Source of the DNA: Leptospira noguchii serovar Panama str. CZ214
GTDB lineage: Bacteria; Spirochaetota; Leptospiria; Leptospirales; Leptospiraceae
Length of the DNA: 64,000 nucleotides
Direction of reading: 5' to 3'
Assembly: GCF_000306255.2 (NCBI RefSeq)
Contig: NZ_AKWY02000021.1
Coordinates: forward strand, 400,001 to 464,000
Made by a program: the position numbers and the translations under genes. Below, piece by piece: positions 53,312 to 64,000 of this stretch. The notes under the pieces are model-generated. The model was not told the origin of the DNA. It worked only from the letters and a program-made list of their open reading frames with translations, and searched no databases. Every line of letters starts with the position of its first letter. Position 1 is the stretch's first letter.

Positions 53312-54388
53312 ATGGCTGGTAAAATCACTCATCTAGAAGTACTTTCTCAGATTTGTAAACATTTGGATCACGGAACCGCAGACCAAAGAAAAATTGCAGT
53401 TCTAATGCGAGCAGAGTCCAATCGAAAGTTCGCAAACATAGGAGCCATCGCCCCAGATATATTTTATTTTTATCATATATTTTCTCCTCACAAAACAAAG
53501 AAAGCTACCAAATGGGGAGACATGAGCCATCACAATTCAGTCGCAGAACTAGTGCTGAGTTTTTTGGATCTGATTTTACAAACCGAAGAAGGAATTCACA
53601 GAGATCGTTATATCGCTTTTACTTTGGGTTATATCTGTCACTGCGTCGTGGATATAGTCACTCATCCATATATCTTTTATATTTCTGGAGACTTTTACAA
53701 TAAGGACAAAAAAATCAGCAGCCTTGCACAATACAATCACATGAGAGTGGAAAATGCACTGGATTCTTGGTTGTTAGACTATAGATGGGGAATGACTCCA
53801 AAAGAATACGACTTTGTACATCACGTAGACGCCATTTTTAAATCCGAAAAAAAAATCTGGAAAATGGATCCGATGCTCTGGCATTTTTGGCTACGCGGGC
53901 TTAAATCCACTTTCTCCGAAGAATTCAAAAAACATTATATAGGCTCGGAAGATAAGATCATTCCAGGAGATTTGTTAAACGAATCCTTTTTAGGTTATTT
54001 AGAATTTCATAAAATTATGGATTCCAGAAGTAGATGGGTTCGAGGAACTCTGAAGTTTTTAGATCAGATCACTTTTCACAAGGTTAGATCTTCAGTGCTC
54101 ATGCTTCCACTTAAAGAACATATAGACAAACGAATTATGAACGAAGAAAAAAAGAAATGGAACTATCCCGCAGATCCGTCGATCGTAAGAGAAGATTCCT
54201 TTGTAGAACTGATCAACAGTTCCGCACAAAACGGTAAAGAAGCACTGACCCACGCCTGGAATTATCTGGAAAACAAAATGAGCCGATCCGCATTTCTAAA
54301 AGAATACCAAGGATATAACTTGGATACTGGACTCCGATTTCAAGGAGTAGACAGTATGAAAGAATTTTCACCGTTGGAAGAAGTTTAA
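53312..54388 (+). CDS. Zinc-dependent phospholipase C-like protein
   Basis: The 358-residue product belongs to the zinc-dependent phospholipase C/S1-P1 nuclease-like family. It has the pattern GKITHLEVLSQICKHLDHGT, GAIAPDIFYFYHIF, GDMSHHNSVAELVLSFLDLI and GYICHCVVDIVTHPYIFYIS, with the His and Asp ligands expected for a three-zinc site. No signal peptide is seen, so it may be cytoplasmic. Leptospira species carry such proteins of unproven function. The PBP1A gene starts 6 bp after its stop. Confidence 0.82.
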   Translation: MAGKITHLEVLSQICKHLDHGTADQRKIAVLMRAESNRKFANIGAIAPDIFYFYHIFSPHKTKKATKWGDMSHHNSVAELVLSFLDLILQTEEGIHRDRYIAFTLGYICHCVVDIVTHPYIFYISGDFYNKDKKISSLAQYNHMRVENALDSWLLDYRWGMTPKEYDFVHHVDAIFKSEKKIWKMDPMLWHFWLRGLKSTFSEEFKKHYIGSEDKIIPGDLLNESFLGYLEFHKIMDSRSRWVRGTLKFLDQITFHKVRSSVLMLPLKEHIDKRIMNEEKKKWNYPADPSIVREDSFVELINSSAQNGKEALTHAWNYLENKMSRSAFLKEYQGYNLDTGLRFQGVDSMKEFSPLEEV

Positions 54389-54394
54389 TCGAAC

Positions 54395-56878
<2,484 letters not shown>

Positions 56879-56958
56879 TTCAGAACAAAAATACTTGTCG
56901 TTTTGGGATTGAGTACACAAATAGATTTACGACATGTCCCAAACCAAGGGACAGTTTC

Positions 56959-57390
<432 letters not shown>

Positions 57391-57441
57391 GCACTTTTCC
57401 TTCTATTAGGAAAGGACAAATAGCGGCCGATATTCTTTCTA

Positions 57442-58559
<1,118 letters not shown>

Positions 58560-58561
<2 letters not shown>

Positions 58562-58587
58562 TTTCAGAATATCAAAACTGAAATTTT
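58560..58587 (+). terminator. Hairpin terminator after the M23 gene
   Basis: AATTTCAG (58560-58567) pairs with CTGAAATT (58578-58585) across a 10-nt loop and is followed by a short T-rich run (TTC). It overlaps the stop codon of the peptidase gene. Weak by stem strength but well placed. Confidence 0.5.
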
Positions 58588-58625
58588 CAAAGTTCGGAAA
58601 TTTTATGATACTTTTCTCTGTAAAC

Positions 58626-58804
58626 TAACGCGAGTTTGGCGTTAACAACGTAGCTTTCTAAATTTAACTGTAAAATATAAATCCGCGGGGGGAGTCCAAG
58701 AATTACGCCTCTTTTTACAGTTTGAAAATTTTTTTGCAATGCGATCTGATTTCGTAAAAGTTATTCGGAACAAAACTTAATTTTCTTAAGTCGAACTCAC
58801 GTTA
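58626..58804. repeat. 179-bp element with family 1 inverted ends
   Basis: Left end TAACGCGAGTTTGGCGTTAA and right end AAGTCGAACTCACGTTA are inverted repeats related to the 144-bp element. The interior is unrelated to it: it has TTTAACTGTAAAATATAAATC, which belongs to the GTGGGAACTAC group. This suggests a composite or nested insertion. There is no ORF. The remaining gap to 59032 shows no gene. Confidence 0.55.
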
Positions 58805-59032
58805 AGTTAGCTGAATTCCATCTTTAAAAAGATCTTCAAAACAGAGAATGGCTGATAAACCTCCAACTTTCAAAAAGTTCCCTACCGAAAATATACAACC
58901 ACCTAACAGAACCTACCAATTTACCTATTAACTGGTTATTACAACACGAGTATTGCAAAAAACGAAAAAATCACGCTTGTCGCATATATTCGATAAACAG
59001 AATATTCAAAATCTATTAAAACAACTGTGTTT

Positions 59033-60055
<1,023 letters not shown>

Positions 60056-60263
60056 TCAACCTTCCCTAAAAAAAGGTATTTTTTTTATATACAAAGACCC
60101 AAGCCTGCAATTGGAATTTTAAATATTCTGATTTAGACAAAAAAGAAAAATAATAAAATATACAAACGAGTATTTTAATTTGTCTCATTTATCAATTTCT
60201 TTAGATCAATCATAAAAATCTATTTCTAAGTTGTAGTCTTATTTTTTAAGGTTTCGACTAACT

Positions 60264-60659
60264 TTAAATCTGATCACAACAAACTTTTACCGCATCTGCA
60301 AGCTGTTTTGGATCCCAGGGTTTTGGTAATACCGCGTAAGTACCAGCTTCCTTTTTTACTCGTTCTACCGCGGCATCGTCTACGTGACCCGTAATCAATA
60401 TAGAACGAATTTCTGGATATTTTTGATGAATATGAATTAAAAATTCGTCTCCTTTGATTCCGGGCATACGCCAATCGGACAGAATCAAAATCACGTTGAT
60501 TCCATTTTGGGCCAACTCATCTACAACTTCCAAGGCTTCGTTTGCATTGATTGCGGTTTCATATTGAAACTCATTTCCGAACTGTTTCTTTAATTCTTGC
60601 TTTAACGCGATCAAGATGATAGGTTCGTCGTCTACACAAAGGATCGTATTGTTCTTCAC
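60264..60659 (-). CDS. Single-domain response regulator
   Basis: CheY-like receiver (131 residues) without an output domain. The acidic pocket is in ILCVDDEP, the phospho-acceptor is Asp 62 in [10 protein letters not shown], and the switch Thr and Lys are in SILITGH and PKPWDP. GTG 60659 is chosen: it lies 11 nt after the kinase stop, and the longer frame from 60707 overlaps that gene. It should accept phosphate from the adjacent kinase and act by protein-protein contact. Confidence 0.9.
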   Translation of the reverse strand: MKNNTILCVDDEPIILIALKQELKKQFGNEFQYETAINANEALEVVDELAQNGINVILILSDWRMPGIKGDEFLIHIHQKYPEIRSILITGHVDDAAVERVKKEAGTYAVLPKPWDPKQLADAVKVCCDQI

Positions 60660-60670
60660 TGTATCATCTT

Positions 60671-63600
60671 TCAAAAGATATTCTCCGTACTTGCAGATTT
60701 CAACCACACGCTGAACTTTGTTCTACCCGGGACACTCTCAAACTCTATCCTACCACCCATCTTTTCTATAATCTTTTTACAGATATCTAATCCTAAGCCG
60801 ATTCCTTCTCCCTGTTTTTTTGTAGTGAAGAAAGGTTCAAAAATTTTATCTTTCACAGAATCCGGAATCCCGGTTCCAGAATCGGTAAAGGAAGTAATGA
60901 TCCAGGAATTTTTTTCTTCCAGACCGATTTCAATCTTCCCTTGATAATTCATGGATTGCAAACCATTATTTAAAAGATTGATCCAAACTTGGTTCAGTTT
61001 ATTCCCATTCCCTAAACAAAGTCCATTCGTTTTATAATCTTTAACGATTTCAACTCCGTACTTAATTTTAGTGTGATACAAAGTGAGAATGGTATCTATC
61101 TCAGACCGAATATCCACAGGAACCACATCCTCTTCTTGATCACTTCCTCCCGGATTCAAATAATTTTTCAAAGCCTCTACTACGTGAGAAGCCTTTCCAC
61201 TTGCAATCGAAATGACCTTGTTCAATCGAACGATCGTAGAAAGCGAACCTACTGTATTCAAAAGACTCATTCTTGTTTCCGATCCTAAAAGATCCACGAG
61301 TCTTTCACCAAGTCGATAGGCTCCTATATCCAAAACCATATTCGTAACGTCTCCGTAGTCGTCCATTCCTGCATTCTTAAACATTTGAAGCAGATCTTTT
61401 TTCAGACTTCTATCTGGAATAATTTCGGATTCAAACGCGTCTTTTAAACTTTCTTCCAAAAGGACATTAAAATTTTCAGATTCTTTTTCGTTAAAACTAG
61501 AAAGAAGATCCGGAAGTCCTTTTAATTCTCTTTGCAGAATTTCTAAAACCGCCCGATTAGAAGAAGCGATCGCCCCCAAAGGAGTATTCAATTCGTGTGT
61601 CATCCCCGCCGCGAGTTGACCAAGTGCAGCCAATTTTTCGGAAAGTAAAAGTTGATCCTGCGCCCCACGCAATTCCTTCATGATCTTTTTAAGATTGTTT
61701 ACCGCGTCTCTTAAATCGGAATTTGATTTGCTTAGTTCTTCGGTTCTAAGATCAATTTTCCTTTCCAGATTTGCGTTTAAATCCAGAATCGTTTCTTCCG
61801 CTTCCTTACTTTTAGTTATATCGTAGATAATTCCGAAAATTTGTTTGGGTTCTCCGCTTAAGTTTCTCTTATAAACTCTTTCTCTGGAAATGAGCCATCT
61901 CCACTTTCCACCGTCGTGATGTTTCATTCTATATGAGTTTTCTATAATATCTTTATCGTTCGCCTTTTTATATTGAGGAAATATTTCGGCGTCGTATTTT
62001 TGAAAATCGTCTGGATGCATCAGATTTGAAATCATCCGTTCTCCCATACTTTTAATTTCTACCACAGAATATCCCAAAACAATTTCTATCCCGTCATTGA
62101 TATAAACGTATCTTTTTTCTTCAATATCATAAATATATAATATATCGGGAGTAATATCTAAAATCGATTCTATAAACCTATTTCTTTCTAAAAGTTTTTC
62201 TTCGATCTGTTTTCTTTCCGTAATGTCCACCATCACGCCGCGCAACCATTGCGATTTATTATCGTTTACAATTACCTTAACTATATCTCGAAGCCACACA
62301 ACACTTCCGTCGTTTCTCATAAATCGGTATTCACAGTCGTAGGCTTCCATCTTTTTAGTACGATTAATTCGAAAATCCACCGCCCAAACTTTATCTTCGG
62401 GATGTAGATGCCCCGCCCAAAACCCGGGCTCGTTCCACTCCTCTACCGAATAACCGAGCATATCCACTACCTGCTGACTTACGAAAGTAAATTTAAACGT
62501 GGACGTGTCCATTTCCCAAACAATTCCAGGAGTAGTATCTACAAGATCTCTAAATTGTTCTTCGCTGGCTTTGGTTCTTTGAAAGGATTCTTGAAGTTGT
62601 TTCGCCATGTGATTGAAAGCAATAGAAAGTGATCCCAATTCCTCCAATTTACTTGGAGGAACTCTTTGATCAAAATCTCCTTTTGCCATCTCAATACTCG
62701 CATTCGAAATTCTACGGATAGGAGCCGTAACAATTCCGGCAAGTAGCGCTGCGATCAAAAGAGAAGAAGCCAAGGCGACCGCAAAGACCTTCGCAGACTG
62801 ACTGCTTCCGATCTTCACACCTTCCAAATAATACGCAGATGGAATTGAAGTAATTAGTATCCAATTTGTATTTCCGCTATTGTCTTGATACGGAGTCGCC
62901 TGAGTCAGCCAAGTTTCCAAAGACAAAGGTTTTGCGGTAACTACGTCAAAATGAAACTGCGTCGGCTCGTATAGTAAATTCAAATTTCCTAATTTACTTT
63001 GAAGAGTTCGAATTGCGTTTTGAATTACAGGATCTTCGTTAAAATCATTTTTTTTCTCCGCTTTAGAAGAACCGATCACGTTTCCCATACGATCGACTAT
63101 GATCGCACGTCCATGTGCGGCAACATTCGTAGATTTGAGAAGAGAACGGATCCCACCCATACGTACGATTTCGTTTTCCTTTTGTGTTTTTTCGAGATAT
63201 TGATCTAAACGAAGATTAATATTTTCTGATATTTCCTGATGTAATCTTCCGGCGAGTTTATCCGCAGCCATTTCGGAACTTTTCAAATTTAAATACGCTG
63301 TCACTCCTACCATCACTAAAACAAGAAGTATAAACGGAGCCACCAAAAACATTCGAATTGGCAATCCCTGAATCGAATTTTGATTTTGGTTATTATTCTT
63401 TTTTTCCCACTGAAATTTTTTAAGATCAAAATAAGATTCACGAACATGTCCCGGTATTTCAGCCCAAAACATTCCGTATTTACGAGCCAACGGAAGCGCC
63501 GCTAACATCGCAAACGGAGCAATTACCCAGGTGATCGAAATCGTAAAAAACAAAGCGGGCGTAATGTTTCTATAAGAAATTGAAGGTGAAAATTGTTTAG

Positions 63601-64000
63601 AACAAAGATAACCCCAAAGCTGTGGTTCTATCATCATAAAGACGATCACAAAAAGAAAATATTTAAGCCAGACTTTGGCCTTTGTAAAATTTGGGTCTTT
63701 ACCGATCAGTCTATACGCAATCCAAAAACAAGAAGGATTGATAAAATAACCCAAGAGCCAATCGAGTAAAAAATCGGGAGGAACTCCTTCAATCAAATCG
63801 GAAAGTGCATATGCAAGCGGAACCGCAATCAGTGCCGGATAACCAAACAATAGAATACAAAGAAAAACGGAAAGATCTTTGAGAGATTCGAACGTCTGAG
63901 CCCCAGGAACTAAAACAATAAAAGAACCTAAATAACCCGTTATAAAAATGAATACGAAAGTAAATGGAATACTCAAAAGTGCCTGAGTATCCCAAAATTG
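60671..64000 (-). CDS. Multi-domain sensor histidine kinase, 5' end beyond the window
   Basis: The frame is open to the right edge, so the start is probably outside; the first in-frame start in the window is TTG 63976 (1101 residues). It has five or six N-terminal membrane segments. Next come a helix and an extracytoplasmic sensor region ended by a second helix ([20 protein letters not shown]), then HAMP ([15 protein letters not shown]). Two PAS domains follow ([40 protein letters not shown]) and a coiled coil. The H-box [16 protein letters not shown] (His about 794), the N-box [13 protein letters not shown] and G-boxes ([15 protein letters not shown]) are intact. About 140 residues separate the H-box from the N-box region, longer than usual. 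Confidence 0.93.
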   Translation of the reverse strand, partial: QFWDTQALLSIPFTFVFIFITGYLGSFIVLVPGAQTFESLKDLSVFLCILLFGYPALIAVPLAYALSDLIEGVPPDFLLDWLLGYFINPSCFWIAYRLIGKDPNFTKAKVWLKYFLFVIVFMMIEPQLWGYLCSKQFSPSISYRNITPALFFTISITWVIAPFAMLAALPLARKYGMFWAEIPGHVRESYFDLKKFQWEKKNNNQNQNSIQGLPIRMFLVAPFILLVLVMVGVTAYLNLKSSEMAADKLAGRLHQEISENINLRLDQYLEKTQKENEIVRMGGIRSLLKSTNVAAHGRAIIVDRMGNVIGSSKAEKKNDFNEDPVIQNAIRTLQSKLGNLNLLYEPTQFHFDVVTAKPLSLETWLTQATPYQDNSGNTNWILITSIPSAYYLEGVKIGSSQSAKVFAVALASSLLIAALLAGIVTAPIRRISNASIEMAKGDFDQRVPPSKLEELGSLSIAFNHMAKQLQESFQRTKASEEQFRDLVDTTPGIVWEMDTSTFKFTFVSQQVVDMLGYSVEEWNEPGFWAGHLHPEDKVWAVDFRINRTKKMEAYDCEYRFMRNDGSVVWLRDIVKVIVNDNKSQWLRGVMVDITERKQIEEKLLERNRFIESILDITPDILYIYDIEEKRYVYINDGIEIVLGYSVVEIKSMGERMISNLMHPDDFQKYDAEIFPQYKKANDKDIIENSYRMKHHDGGKWRWLISRERVYKRNLSGEPKQIFGIIYDITKSKEAEETILDLNANLERKIDLRTEELSKSNSDLRDAVNNLKKIMKELRGAQDQLLLSEKLAALGQLAAGMTHELNTPLGAIASSNRAVLEILQRELKGLPDLLSSFNEKESENFNVLLEESLKDAFESEIIPDRSLKKDLLQMFKNAGMDDYGDVTNMVLDIGAYRLGERLVDLLGSETRMSLLNTVGSLSTIVRLNKVISIASGKASHVVEALKNYLNPGGSDQEEDVVPVDIRSEIDTILTLYHTKIKYGVEIVKDYKTNGLCLGNGNKLNQVWINLLNNGLQSMNYQGKIEIGLEEKNSWIITSFTDSGTGIPDSVKDKIFEPFFTTKKQGEGIGLGLDICKKIIEKMGGRIEFESVPGRTKFSVWLKSASTENIF

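Overview
The window comes from a spirochaete of the genus Leptospira, most likely a pathogenic species of the L. interrogans / L. kirschneri / L. noguchii group. The evidence is the low GC content, the lipid A genes lpxI and lpxB side by side, the helical-cell bactofilin/M23 pair, many short dispersed repeats, and above all two secreted DUF1561 (PF07598, 'virulence-modifying' or VM) proteins, a family expanded in pathogenic leptospires. No database could be searched, so species and locus names are not claimed.

Layout. 1-7628: housekeeping genes on the + strand (the end of sucC, sucD, a TolC-like outer-membrane protein, an SH3-domain protein, an FmdB zinc ribbon, lpxI, lpxB). 7629-11376: a decayed AT-rich zone with two short genes, a 68-residue ORF, repeats and a probable gene remnant. 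11377-16638 (- strand): a UvrD/Rep helicase, a TPR lipoprotein, an AsmA-like membrane-anchored protein and a small membrane protein, tightly packed. 17155-21752 (+): Nudix hydrolase, MFS transporter, M1 aminopeptidase. 21753-24561: repeats, a 47-bp tandem array, tRNA-Leu(UAG) and a CRISPR array without cas genes. 24562-25518: an FAH-family hydrolase. 26221-31029 (-): the two VM paralogues. 31030-37312: a long repeat-rich non-coding stretch, then DinB-like, ATP-grasp, class III adenylate cyclase and alpha/beta hydrolase genes.

37711-50426 (-) is a compact contractile phage-tail cassette: tail terminator, sheath, tube, tail chaperones, tape measure, tail/baseplate proteins, spike, gp25-like, baseplate J, wedge protein, two paralogous collar fibres and a DUF4376-like protein. 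Most genes overlap by 1-4 nt. No capsid, portal, terminase, integrase or lysis gene is visible, so this is either a prophage remnant or a phage-tail-like particle (tailocin) locus.

51280-58561: ispD and lysA (-), then a Zn-dependent phospholipase C-like protein, PBP1A, bactofilin and an M23/LysM peptidase (+), an envelope and cell-wall block. 59033-64000 (-): an MBL-fold hydrolase, a response regulator and a large PAS-containing hybrid-free sensor kinase that runs off the right edge.

The points most worth following up are the VM pair with a conserved Cys/His arrangement, a 144-bp MITE-like element 124 bp upstream of one VM gene, the capsid-less tail cassette with near-duplicate fibres, a probable programmed frameshift between the tail chaperones, and three families of short dispersed repeats.
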